7,261 nucleotides of DNA from Bacteroidales bacterium (GTDB lineage Bacteria > Bacteroidota > Bacteroidia > Bacteroidales > 4484-276), in contig JAOZRY010000140.1 in assembly GCA_029939965.1 (NCBI GenBank), forward strand, positions 1-7,261. Direction: 5' to 3'. Position numbers and translations under genes: made by a program. Below, in pieces: positions 1-6,703 of the stretch (positions within the stretch are counted from its first letter, which is position 1; each line of letters begins with the position of its first letter). Below the pieces are notes generated by a model. It ran no database searches, was not told the DNA's origin, and saw only the letters and a list, made by a program, of their open reading frames with translations.

Positions 1-48
1 CATTTTAGCATTAAAGCATTTTAGCATTAAAGCATTGAAACATTGAGT
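1..48. repeat. Period-8 tandem repeat CATTNNAR
   Basis: Six consecutive 8-bp units fit CATTNNAR or nearly so: CATTTTAG, CATTAAAG, CATTTTAG, CATTAAAG, CATTGAAA, CATTGAGT. The first four form two perfect copies of a 16-bp unit (1-16 and 17-32). The array may continue to the left of the window. It lies in non-coding DNA upstream of the phosphoesterase gene. Simple degenerate repeats of this sort occur between genes in some Bacteroidota (inference from general familiarity, not checked). No function is assigned. Confidence 0.8.
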
Positions 49-101
49 TTTCTTGCAGACACTAAATTACTAATTACTACAAATTTAAAAAATTGCTCCC
101 T

Positions 102-608
102 ATGAAAAAGATTGGTCTCCTCTCCGACACACACGGCTCCCTACCCGAAAAAGTGTTTGATTTTTTTAAGGATTGTAATGAAATATGGCATGCCGGAGAT
201 ATTGGAACACCTGCGATAATTGATAAACTCGAAACCATCGCACCTGTTAAAGCTGTTTATGGTAACATTGATGGTGCAGCCATTAGAATACGCACAAAAG
301 AAACCTCTTTGGAAACCATTGAAGGTGTGAAAATTGCAATGATCCATATTGGCGGATATCCCGGGCGGTATGAGAAAAAAGCTCTTAATCTGATAAAAAA
401 GGAGCAGCCGGATGTTTTTATTTCAGGACACTCACACATCCTGAAAGTGATGTACGACAAAAAACACGATCTACTGCACATTAATCCGGGAGCTGCCGGA
501 AAGTTTGGAATACATCAAAAAATAACCATGATACGTTTCGATTGCGACAAAGCCAAAATTAAAAACCTGGAAATATTTGAGATTGATCGCAGAAACAGGT
601 TATCGTAG
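102..608 (+). CDS. YfcE/MJ0936-type metallophosphoesterase
   Basis: A 168-residue calcineurin-like metallophosphoesterase of the small YfcE/YsnB/MJ0936 class, which hydrolyses phosphodiesters using a two-metal centre; the physiological substrate is unknown. The metal-binding motifs are complete and in order: SDTHG (Asp9, His11), HAGD (His30, Asp33), GNID (Asn55), a central His82 in MIHIGG, and GHSH (His110, His112). Length is normal for the family. There is no signal peptide or membrane segment, so it should be cytosolic. I chose ATG 102 because MKKIGLLSDTHG is the usual start of the family; an in-frame TTG at 93 would add only three residues. The upstream 100 bp hold repeats and no clear promoter. 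Its 3' end overlaps the convergent DUF4293 gene by 9 bp. The annotation as phosphoesterase is secure, the biological role is not. Confidence 0.93.
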   Translation: MKKIGLLSDTHGSLPEKVFDFFKDCNEIWHAGDIGTPAIIDKLETIAPVKAVYGNIDGAAIRIRTKETSLETIEGVKIAMIHIGGYPGRYEKKALNLIKKEQPDVFISGHSHILKVMYDKKHDLLHINPGAAGKFGIHQKITMIRFDCDKAKIKNLEIFEIDRRNRLS

Positions 609-1088
609 CCGATCAGCTGACCTGACCAGTTTTTCATCCTTACGAATATAAAAATTGGCAACAAATAACAATATGATGGAAATGAGTGGAAAAACACCTC
701 CAATATCATATTGTGGTATTACTCCTGATTTGTTCTCGATAAGCGTGGAATAGTAAAAAATACCACCAACAAGAAGAATATTCAAAAAGATATTCAAAGA
801 ATTTATCCACACTTGAGTCGGCCTATTCCCATATTTAAATATGGATACAAACACAAGGATAATTATAATTAATTGACCAATAGACAAAGGCAGTGTAAAC
901 CAATCCTGAAAAGATAATGCGGGGCTGGCCATTTCGTCAAAAGGATTGTGCGAAATATTATTGACGATATGAATAAAAAATTTCAAATAGCTGGTATCTG
1001 AAATGTAAGAAGCAATGGGAAAGAAAAAAATAAGAGTACCCGTTACAACCACCAAAAACATAAATACTGACTGAATACGTTGAAGCAT
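600..1088 (-). CDS. DUF4293 family four-helix membrane protein
   Basis: A 162-residue integral membrane protein that I recognise as the Bacteroidota-specific DUF4293 family. It begins MLQRIQSVFMFL, typical of the family, and ends with the family's charged tail DEKLVRSADRLR. Four hydrophobic segments are visible at about residues 8-28, 65-84, 95-114 and 128-147, with a hydrophilic loop at about 30-64 and a charged C-terminus. No catalytic motif is present and the function is unknown. It is divergent from rho across a 411-bp spacer and convergent with the phosphoesterase gene, overlapping its last codons. The rho-DUF4293-phosphoesterase grouping recalls gene order I associate with other Bacteroidota (from memory, not checked). 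A TATATTTG match lies 35 bp upstream of its start and may be its promoter. Confidence 0.85.
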   Translation of the reverse strand: MLQRIQSVFMFLVVVTGTLIFFFPIASYISDTSYLKFFIHIVNNISHNPFDEMASPALSFQDWFTLPLSIGQLIIIILVFVSIFKYGNRPTQVWINSLNIFLNILLVGGIFYYSTLIENKSGVIPQYDIGGVFPLISIILLFVANFYIRKDEKLVRSADRLR

Positions 1089-1122
1089 AGCTAATTATAA
1101 ATATTTAGTTAAAAAAATGATG

Positions 1123-1130
1123 CAAATATA
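1123..1130 (-). promoter_or_regulatory. Putative -7 element for DUF4293 gene
   Basis: On the minus strand this reads TATATTTG, a perfect match to the Bacteroidota -7 consensus TAnnTTTG. It lies 35 bp before the DUF4293 ATG, leaving a short leader of about 25-30 nt. I see no good -33 TTG at the usual spacing of about 19 bp, and such an 8-mer can occur by chance in AT-rich DNA. Confidence 0.4.
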
Positions 1131-1228
1131 AAATCATTTATCTTTGAATAGCACTTACATTGTTAGCATTTGTTATGAATTATTATGTATTTTTTTTTCA
1201 CAAACAATATGATGTATTAGGAAATATT

Positions 1229-1236
1229 TACATTTG
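1229..1236 (+). promoter_or_regulatory. Putative -7 element for rho
   Basis: TACATTTG matches the Bacteroidota -7 consensus TAnnTTTG exactly and points toward rho. Transcription from here would begin near 1243 and give a leader of about 255 nt. No clear -33 TTG is found at 19-bp spacing, so support rests on the -7 element only. I found no better candidate in the rest of the 411-bp spacer. Confidence 0.35.
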
Positions 1237-1499
1237 CACCTTCAAAATCCAGTTTTATTATTGACATCTCGTTATTTTACATACAAATCCTTTTGCAACA
1301 CTTCGCTTATTAATTTCAATACAAACTTTATAGATCACTGATAACGCTGTTATAATATTTAAACATATTATTCGTAATAATAATTGAATAGTTTTTCTCC
1401 TCACATTAAGTTCTCAAATCAAAAACCCTCCAATCAAAAATGATTGTTGGTTATCAGCCTTAAATGGCAACAAAAATCACATAACAAAATCTTAAATCA
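1237..1499 (+). promoter_or_regulatory. Long C-rich, G-poor rho leader (possible rut region)
   Basis: This stretch between the putative promoter and the rho start has no gene. Cytosines exceed guanines about threefold, and 1392-1440 has 14 C and only one G, with many TC/CC dinucleotides and little strong structure: the composition expected of a Rho-utilisation (rut) region. Weak AT-rich hairpins are possible at 1341-1353 (ATAAC/GTTAT), 1352-1371 (ATAATAT/ATATTAT, mutually exclusive with the former) and 1431-1446 (CAATCA/TGATTG, loop AAAA). Rho autoregulation through its own leader is known in Escherichia coli; extending it here is inference. An A-rich stretch rather than a Shine-Dalgarno site precedes ATG 1500. 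Confidence 0.4.
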
Positions 1500-3170
1500 A
1501 TGTATGATATTATTGAACTGAACGGTAAATTATTAACCGATCTGAAACAGATTGCTAAAAATCTGGATATTAAAAAGACTAACAACCTAAAAAAACAAGA
1601 TCTAATCTATAAAATTCTCGATCATCAGGCTCTCAACCCTCCCGCCAAACCAGAGAAGCAAGCAGAACCAGAACAAGAACCCAAAGCAAAACCTGCTCAA
1701 GCTGCCGGTAACGCCCCAAAACCACGTGGGAAACGAAGAAGACTTGGAATAGACCCTAAAGTAGAAAAGGTAGCTTCGAGTATTGAACGAGCACCAGTTG
1801 CTCCTGAACCGGTAAAAGAACCGGTAAAAGAAATTAAGGAAGCTGTTAAAGAAAAAGCACCCGAAGTAGATAGAAGTTTCAATAAACCCAAAGAAACTCC
1901 AAAAATTACTAACCCCGAACCTCCGGAAACAAAAACTGATAATCGGGGAGACTATGGAAAAGACAGGAATCAGAGGCCAAAAACAGGCAATGACGACCGA
2001 AACATGAGGCATAATGCACCACAAAAACAAAGAAACAATATTGTTTTTGAATTTGAAGGTGCTGTTTCAAGTGAAGGTGTGCTTGAAATAATCCAAGACG
2101 GATACGGATTTTTAAGATCATCAGATTATAACTATCTCAACTCACCCGACGATATTTACGTATCCCAATCACAAATAAAACTTTTTGGATTAAAAACCGG
2201 TGATACAATAAAGGGTAATATCAGGCCTCCAAAGGAGGGTGAAAAATATTTCCCTTTAATTAAAGTGGAAGAAATAAATGGCCGTGATCCTGAGGAAGCT
2301 CGCGACAGAATCCCATTCGACTTTTTAACGCCATTGTTCCCCGAAAAGAAGTTTAATCTTACCGGTCATCCTGGCGAAAATGTTTCTACCAGGGTAATCG
2401 ACATGTTTACTCCAATCGGAAAAGGCCAGCGTGGACTTATTGTAGCTCAGCCCAAAACAGGTAAAACTGTTTTACTAAAAGAAATTGCAAATGCCATTGC
2501 CTTCAACCATCCCGAGGTTTACATGATAGTATTACTTATCGACGAAAGACCTGAAGAGGTAACGGATATGGCACGTAGCGTAAAAGCTGAGGTTATTGCC
2601 TCCACTTTTGACGAACCCGCCGAACGACATGTTAAAATTGCTAACATTGTGTTAGAAAAAGCCAAACGCCTCACCGAATGTGGCCATGATGTTGTAATTT
2701 TGTTAGACTCGATTACACGCCTGGCACGTGCATACAATACAGTTTCTCCTGCCTCCGGAAAGGTACTTTCGGGTGGTGTTGAAGCCAATGCACTACATAA
2801 ACCCAAACGATTTTTTGGAGCAGCACGTCAAATCGAACATGGAGGCTCTTTAACAATTATCTCAACAGCACTTATCGACACCGGCTCAAAAATGGACGAG
2901 GTGATTTTTGAGGAGTTTAAAGGAACCGGAAATATGGAATTACAATTAGACAGGAAGCTTTCAAATAAGCGCATCTATCCTTCTATTGATATTGTTTCTT
3001 CGAGCACACGACGCGATGACCTCCTGTTAGATAAAGAAATGCAACAACGTATTTGGGTTCTGAGAAATCATCTCGCTGATATGAATCCGGTTGAAGCAAT
3101 GATATTTTTAAAGGATAAGCTGAGGTTTACCCAAACAAATGAAGAATTTCTTATATCGATGAATAGTTAA
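1500..3170 (+). CDS. rho: Transcription termination factor Rho, with disordered insert
   Basis: A 556-residue Rho, the hexameric RNA-dependent ATPase that ends transcription at C-rich untranslated RNA. Residues 1-43 form the N-terminal Rho_N helical domain. Residues 46-180 are a low-complexity insert rich in K, E, P, N and R, predicted disordered. Residues 185-260 are the cold-shock-like RNA-binding domain (GYGFLR at 201-206, YVSQSQI at 220-226). The ATPase core follows: Walker A AQPKTGKT (316-323), Walker B DVVILLDS (397-404), then ITRLARAYN, the Q-loop SGKVLSGGVEANAL (419-432) and R-loop GTGNMELQLDRKL (475-487). E. coli Rho is 419 residues; the extra length is almost all the insert. Large inserts at this point are typical of Bacteroidota, and in Bacteroides thetaiotaomicron one drives phase separation. 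The catalytic core aligns closely with E. coli through the C-terminus, so the protein should be active. A strong terminator lies 66 bp downstream. Confidence 0.98.
   Translation: MYDIIELNGKLLTDLKQIAKNLDIKKTNNLKKQDLIYKILDHQALNPPAKPEKQAEPEQEPKAKPAQAAGNAPKPRGKRRRLGIDPKVEKVASSIERAPVAPEPVKEPVKEIKEAVKEKAPEVDRSFNKPKETPKITNPEPPETKTDNRGDYGKDRNQRPKTGNDDRNMRHNAPQKQRNNIVFEFEGAVSSEGVLEIIQDGYGFLRSSDYNYLNSPDDIYVSQSQIKLFGLKTGDTIKGNIRPPKEGEKYFPLIKVEEINGRDPEEARDRIPFDFLTPLFPEKKFNLTGHPGENVSTRVIDMFTPIGKGQRGLIVAQPKTGKTVLLKEIANAIAFNHPEVYMIVLLIDERPEEVTDMARSVKAEVIASTFDEPAERHVKIANIVLEKAKRLTECGHDVVILLDSITRLARAYNTVSPASGKVLSGGVEANALHKPKRFFGAARQIEHGGSLTIISTALIDTGSKMDEVIFEEFKGTGNMELQLDRKLSNKRIYPSIDIVSSSTRRDDLLLDKEMQQRIWVLRNHLADMNPVEAMIFLKDKLRFTQTNEEFLISMNS
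1806..1829 (+). repeat. 12-bp tandem duplication inside rho insert
   Basis: GAACCGGTAAAA occurs twice in perfect tandem (1806-1817 and 1818-1829), encoding EPVKEPVK (residues 103-110); the following EIKEAVKEKAPE continues the pattern more loosely. It suggests that the disordered insert of Rho grows by short in-frame duplications. It changes no recognised domain. Confidence 0.8.
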
Positions 3171-3236
3171 TATACCGGATTCACGACTGTTTTTCGATTT
3201 GTTGGCAACCAATAATTGTTGCTCACCATTAGGGTT

Positions 3237-3272
3237 AAAAAAAACTGAATATTCGATATTCAGTTTTTTTTT
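3237..3272 (+). terminator. Intrinsic terminator downstream of rho
   Basis: A perfect inverted repeat CTGAATAT (3245-3252), loop TCG, ATATTCAG (3256-3263), is flanked by eight A on the left and nine T on the right, so the pairing can extend to 16 bp and the T-run gives the U-tract. It begins 66 bp after the rho stop. Because of the A/T flanks it can also work on the opposite strand, although no gene converges here. It ends 23 bp before the next start codon, so it may act as a partial attenuator between rho and the eIF2B-like gene. Confidence 0.85.
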
Positions 3273-3295
3273 GTATTTTAAATCCAAAAAAAAAC

Positions 3296-4162
3296 ATGAC
3301 GACATTTGATCAGGCATTATTGCAGATTATTAACGACAAGCAGTCGGGATCTGTGGCCATTTTGCAACAACTTATTCGTGGAGTATTATCATATCTCATT
3401 AGAGAAACTGATACATCGAAGAGTTTAAATACCCTGAAAGACAGGTTACCACTAATGAGAGGTGCTTTAGGGCACTTTGCTGTTGTCGGGCATTTTTTAT
3501 CTAAGTTTGAAACGGCCATCACAAATATTTTAATTGAAGGCAAATCAGAGGATCACTTATTTGATATTGTAAATGAATATGATAATCGATGGAAAATGGC
3601 TAATACTCAGGTTGCAAATGCCGCCGGTAAATGTTTAGACTGTAACAATAAAACCATTTTATTGCATAGCAACAGTAGTGTAATTAGCAGTTTCTTTTAT
3701 AATTTACAAAAAACAAATGCCAAAGTAAAAATTATCCAAACCGAATCAAGACCTGAAAATGAAGGACGATATCAGGCAGAAATTTTGGCCGATTTGGGTT
3801 TTTCGGTAACTTTTATCATTGATGCTGCCGCCGGATTTATGATGGATAAGGTTGACATGGTATTATCAGGTGCCGATCAAATCCATAAAAACTATTTTGT
3901 AAATAAAATTGGAACCGCAACTATAGCCATGTTCTGTAAGCATAAAAACATTCCTTTTCATGTTTTGGCCGATAGCAGAAAAATAGTGCATACCTCTGCA
4001 AACCCTGAATCATTATATAACATTAAAAAACCTGCAAAGGATATTTGGAAAATTAATCACGACTTAATCCACCCAGTAAATTATTATTTTGAGGCAATCC
4101 CAACAGCTTCTGTTTCATCTTTCATTACCGAGAACAAGGCTTATACAACAGGTGAACTATAA
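3296..4162 (+). CDS. eIF2B/MtnA/R15P-isomerase superfamily protein
   Basis: A 288-residue member of the superfamily that includes eukaryotic eIF2B subunits, methylthioribose-1-phosphate isomerase (MtnA) and archaeal ribose-1,5-bisphosphate isomerase. The N-terminal helical part carries the family motif NDKQSGSVAILQQL (13-26). The Rossmann-like C-terminal part has ILLHSNSS (121-128), QTESRPENEGR (148-158), SGADQI (191-196) and NKIGT (203-207). The isomerases use a Cys in the HC motif and an Asp in GAD. Here the Asp is kept (Asp193) but the Cys position is Ser125, as in non-catalytic eIF2B-like members, so isomerase activity is doubtful. It may still bind a sugar phosphate or nucleotide. It is shorter than MtnA, which is usually about 350 residues, and closer to R15P isomerase. 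No other sugar-phosphate or methionine-salvage gene is nearby. The start at 3296 keeps the family N-terminus and follows an A-rich tract. Its real function is unknown. Confidence 0.85.
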   Translation: MTTFDQALLQIINDKQSGSVAILQQLIRGVLSYLIRETDTSKSLNTLKDRLPLMRGALGHFAVVGHFLSKFETAITNILIEGKSEDHLFDIVNEYDNRWKMANTQVANAAGKCLDCNNKTILLHSNSSVISSFFYNLQKTNAKVKIIQTESRPENEGRYQAEILADLGFSVTFIIDAAAGFMMDKVDMVLSGADQIHKNYFVNKIGTATIAMFCKHKNIPFHVLADSRKIVHTSANPESLYNIKKPAKDIWKINHDLIHPVNYYFEAIPTASVSSFITENKAYTTGEL

Positions 4163-4190
4163 ATATTGTTTGTCCTATAATGTCGTCTTT

Positions 4191-4267
4191 TTTTTGATTT
4201 AAGATATAAGATTAGCGATATTAGAATTTTGATTTGGCTGACTTCCACACACATCTTAAATCAAAAA
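4191..4267. repeat. 15-bp perfect inverted repeat, 47-bp spacer
   Basis: The arms TTTTTGATTTAAGAT (4191-4205) and ATCTTAAATCAAAAA (4253-4267) are exact reverse complements. The interior is AT-rich with further degenerate copies of the arm theme (ATATAAGATTAG, GATATTAG, TTTTGATTTGG). It lies between the convergent eIF2B-like and 7TMR-HD genes. It could be a bidirectional terminator-like hairpin, but the long spacer argues against efficient termination. A degenerate intergenic repeat element is the more likely reading. Confidence 0.7.
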
Positions 4268-4291
4268 TCGTCATTCTCCAATCGTCAATCC
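4266..4291. repeat. Short 14-bp-period repeat AATCGTCA
   Basis: AATCGTCA occurs at 4266-4273 and 4280-4287, 14 bp apart, directly against the right arm of the inverted repeat. A related TGTCGTC lies just outside the left arm (4181-4187). Together they look like one composite low-complexity intergenic element. Function is unknown. Confidence 0.5.
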
Positions 4292-4328
4292 ATTTATTTG
4301 GTACTTTATTGACGAGACCCTAAATAGT

Positions 4329-4345
4329 GGTTGAGTTATTCAACC
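4329..4345. repeat. Small hairpin GGTTGA/TCAACC
   Basis: A perfect 6-bp inverted repeat with a 5-nt loop lies about 95 bp beyond the stop of the minus-strand 7TMR-HD gene. It has no T-run on either side, so it is not a standard intrinsic terminator; it could stabilise the 3' end of that transcript or be a protein-binding site. Apart from this and the repeats to its left, I see nothing in the 4163-4439 spacer. Confidence 0.35.
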
Positions 4346-4439
4346 TGACCCAAAGCTATCCGAATCGGGGCTGATGAAATAAACCTTTAAAGCATTTTTA
4401 GTTTTCCAACGCTATAGGAAGAGCTCCTGATTAAAATTG

Positions 4440-6512
4440 TTATTTAGGATATTCAATCCTGATATGGTAGATATTCATCAGTTTCTTTTTCAGGAGTTTT
4501 TTTATCTTATTAATATCGCGTAGAGTGATATTGGAGTTTATAAACTGTCCGCTTTCAACCTGTTTGTTAATGATATTTTCTACCAGATTGTTGATAGTTT
4601 CCTCATCAATTATTTTCAAACTTCTTGAGGCAGCTTCCACCGAATCTGCCATCATCACCACAGAAGTTTCCTTTGAAAAAGGAATAGGCCCGGGATATGT
4701 ATAACGTCTGGCATCCACTTTTTCATCCGGGTTTTCCTTTTGCTGCATTGCATAAAAATAACCCACCTTACTAACTCCGTGATGTGTACGGATAAAATCG
4801 ATAATTTGCTCCGGCAATTTTGCTTTCTTGGCTTTTTCGATTCCTCTAATTACATGACCAATTATGATTAGCGCACTTTCTTCGTTGGTAAGCTCATCAT
4901 GCGGATTCACCCCGGTAACCTGGTTTTCGATAAAGTACATAGGATTATCCATTTTACCAATATCATGGTATAAAGCTCCGGTTCGGGTGAGTAATGCATC
5001 ACCACCAATTTCATAAATAGATTCCTCGGCAAGATTTGCCACTTGAAGCGAATGTTGAAATGTACCGGGAGCACGCATCGAAAGATCGCGCAGAAGTTTG
5101 GTGTTGGTATTCGACAACTCAAGTAACGTAACATCGGTAACCAGCCCAAAAATCTTTTCGAACAAATAAACGAGAGGATAAGAAAACAAAATTAATAATG
5201 CCGACCCTGCAAACATGACATAATCAATAGAGTTGATGGTAGAAAAATTCCCTTCCTGAATTAGATTTAATCCTGTATAGATAGCTGCATAGGAGATAAA
5301 AACCACCAATGATGAAAATAAAAACTGTGCCCTTATTTGCAAATTTATAATACTAAAGATGGTAATAATCCCGGCAATTAGCTGCATAAACAGAAACTGA
5401 AAACTATTGGGTACCAAAAACCCGATTAAAATAATAGTGATTAAATAGGTATATAGAGCCAGCCGCGTATCAAAAAACACACGGATTAGTATAGGCGCAA
5501 TACACAGGGGTACCATATAAAGATACTCCACATCAAACTTCAGCGTAATACTGGTGATAAACACCATAAGAATGATCACCAATAGAATTAAAATAACCTT
5601 TTTGTTATCCTCAAGTACATCACGCCTAAAAAAGTACAAGAAAAAAACCAGTACTGTTAAAGATATTGCAACCAAAAAAATTTGACCGGCAAGTATGAGG
5701 TAATAATTTGAATCCATACCAATTTTGGTTTCGTATTCGGTACGCAAAGACTCAAGAATTTGAAACCTGTTTTTATTGATAACTTCACCTTTTGAAATAA
5801 TCCGCTCGCCCTCCTGAACCATTCCTCGTGTACTCGAAATCCGACCCAGATATTTCTGCAACTCCGATTGGGTAACACTTTGGTTGTAAAAAATATTTTG
5901 CGTTATCGACTCTTCAAGAAGTTGCTTTAAAATCTCTGTATCCACATCTTCCGAATCCATAATCATCGAACTCAATTTTTCGTACGCACTGTGTATGGTG
6001 TACAGATCACCAAATTTTACCCGTTCGGCAATATTCCGGATTATCAGGGTGATTTTAAAATCCGGTGATTTATTTTCGGTTACAGTAGTAGTTTGAATAA
6101 CTCCTTTGGTAAGAATGTCCGACAGTATTTGTAAGCCACGATCTAATGTAATTTGTTTTAGCAATTCATTTTCAGGAACTACACCATATTTGGCCGTCCA
6201 GTATAACTCAAAGTTTTCAATAAACGATTCCCGTATTTCTTCATTCAAATCAATATTAAAATCAAAATACAATTCATGATTATTAATCACCTCATCTCTT
6301 TCCATTTCAAATTCATCCTGCGCTTTCAAAACCGGAAAATCAAATGGAGCAATCAGATCATCGTGAGGCCATGGCCTGCCTCTATCAAACTCATATTTAA
6401 ACTTAGCTTCTTTCGGGAAAAACGAAACCAAAATTACAAGACTTATCAAAAATAAAATAGCCTTGTAAAAACTTGAATAGTTTTGTCTGAAAAATTCCCA
6501 AATCCAATTCAT
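4440..6512 (-). CDS. 7TMR-HD membrane phosphodiesterase (PgpH-type)
   Basis: A 690-residue membrane protein of the 7TM-receptor-with-HD-hydrolase family. PgpH of Listeria, its best-known member, hydrolyses cyclic di-AMP to pApA. A first membrane helix (about 13-33) is followed by an extracytoplasmic domain (about 38-265, including the MVQEGERIISKGEVI segment at 231-245) and seven helices at about 271-297, 305-323, 329-346, 350-367, 372-388, 395-415 and 432-452. The cytosolic HD domain has all the expected metal ligands: His487 in FQHS, His516-Asp517 in YHDIGK, His553 in GHV, His577-His578 in THHG, and Asp623 in MMADSVEAASRS. Length is somewhat below the 700-800 often seen. There is no GDYP or GGDEF domain. 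Activity on c-di-AMP is inferred from the family; no cyclase gene is in the window. It appears monocistronic, with the divergent NlpC/P60 gene upstream. Confidence 0.93.
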   Translation of the reverse strand: MNWIWEFFRQNYSSFYKAILFLISLVILVSFFPKEAKFKYEFDRGRPWPHDDLIAPFDFPVLKAQDEFEMERDEVINNHELYFDFNIDLNEEIRESFIENFELYWTAKYGVVPENELLKQITLDRGLQILSDILTKGVIQTTTVTENKSPDFKITLIIRNIAERVKFGDLYTIHSAYEKLSSMIMDSEDVDTEILKQLLEESITQNIFYNQSVTQSELQKYLGRISSTRGMVQEGERIISKGEVINKNRFQILESLRTEYETKIGMDSNYYLILAGQIFLVAISLTVLVFFLYFFRRDVLEDNKKVILILLVIILMVFITSITLKFDVEYLYMVPLCIAPILIRVFFDTRLALYTYLITIILIGFLVPNSFQFLFMQLIAGIITIFSIINLQIRAQFLFSSLVVFISYAAIYTGLNLIQEGNFSTINSIDYVMFAGSALLILFSYPLVYLFEKIFGLVTDVTLLELSNTNTKLLRDLSMRAPGTFQHSLQVANLAEESIYEIGGDALLTRTGALYHDIGKMDNPMYFIENQVTGVNPHDELTNEESALIIIGHVIRGIEKAKKAKLPEQIIDFIRTHHGVSKVGYFYAMQQKENPDEKVDARRYTYPGPIPFSKETSVVMMADSVEAASRSLKIIDEETINNLVENIINKQVESGQFINSNITLRDINKIKKLLKKKLMNIYHIRIEYPK

Positions 6513-6528
6513 ATAAATTAATTTGTGG

Positions 6529-6536
6529 CGAAGGTA
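6529..6536 (-). promoter_or_regulatory. Weak -7 candidate for 7TMR-HD gene
   Basis: The minus strand reads TACCTTCG, one mismatch from TAnnTTTG, 16 bp before the ATG. No -33 TTG is seen at the right spacing, so the support is weak. The true promoter may lie further into the 267-bp divergent spacer. Confidence 0.2.
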
Positions 6537-6703
6537 TTAATTATTCAGAATGACCTGATAAATGTGAAATCATTTTTAGCCATTTGATTTATCCAACACA
6601 AGTCCAACTAAGATATCGGCATTTTCTGACACCACACTATATTAAAAATAATTTTTCAGATATCCATAACCCTACCCTTTGAGATATTGGATTATCGAAA
6701 CTT

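Noticed and set aside
1..48. CRISPR array
   Set aside because: The repeats are 8 bp with no spacers, and there are no cas genes.
93..101. TTG at 93 as the start of the phosphoesterase
   Set aside because: It adds only MLP before MKKIGLLSDTHG; the ATG at 102 matches the family N-terminus.
1089..1236. tRNA, small RNA or riboswitch in the rho-DUF4293 spacer
   Set aside because: I saw no cloverleaf, no conserved riboswitch core and no strong terminator hairpin; the stretch is AT-rich with only promoter-like motifs.
1351..1356. TATAAT as a sigma-70 -10 box for rho
   Set aside because: There is no matching -35 box, and Bacteroidota primary promoters use TAnnTTTG; TATAAT is expected by chance in this AT-rich spacer.
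1602..2030. 142-codon open frame on the minus strand opposite the rho insert
   Set aside because: It lies fully antisense to the Rho disordered region; the translation is rich in F/C/W/S, as expected from reversed Lys/Glu/Pro codons, and resembles no family.
2519..2806. 95-codon minus-strand open frame inside rho
   Set aside because: It is antisense to the highly conserved ATPase core, with no recognisable domain and no promoter or initiation context.
3297..4188. Inverted TGACGACAT (3297-3305) and ATGTCGTC (4180-4187) flanking the eIF2B-like gene, as possible mobile-element ends
   Set aside because: Only about 8 bp match next to homopolymer runs, one copy overlaps the coding start, and the gene encodes no transposase or recombinase; chance is more likely.
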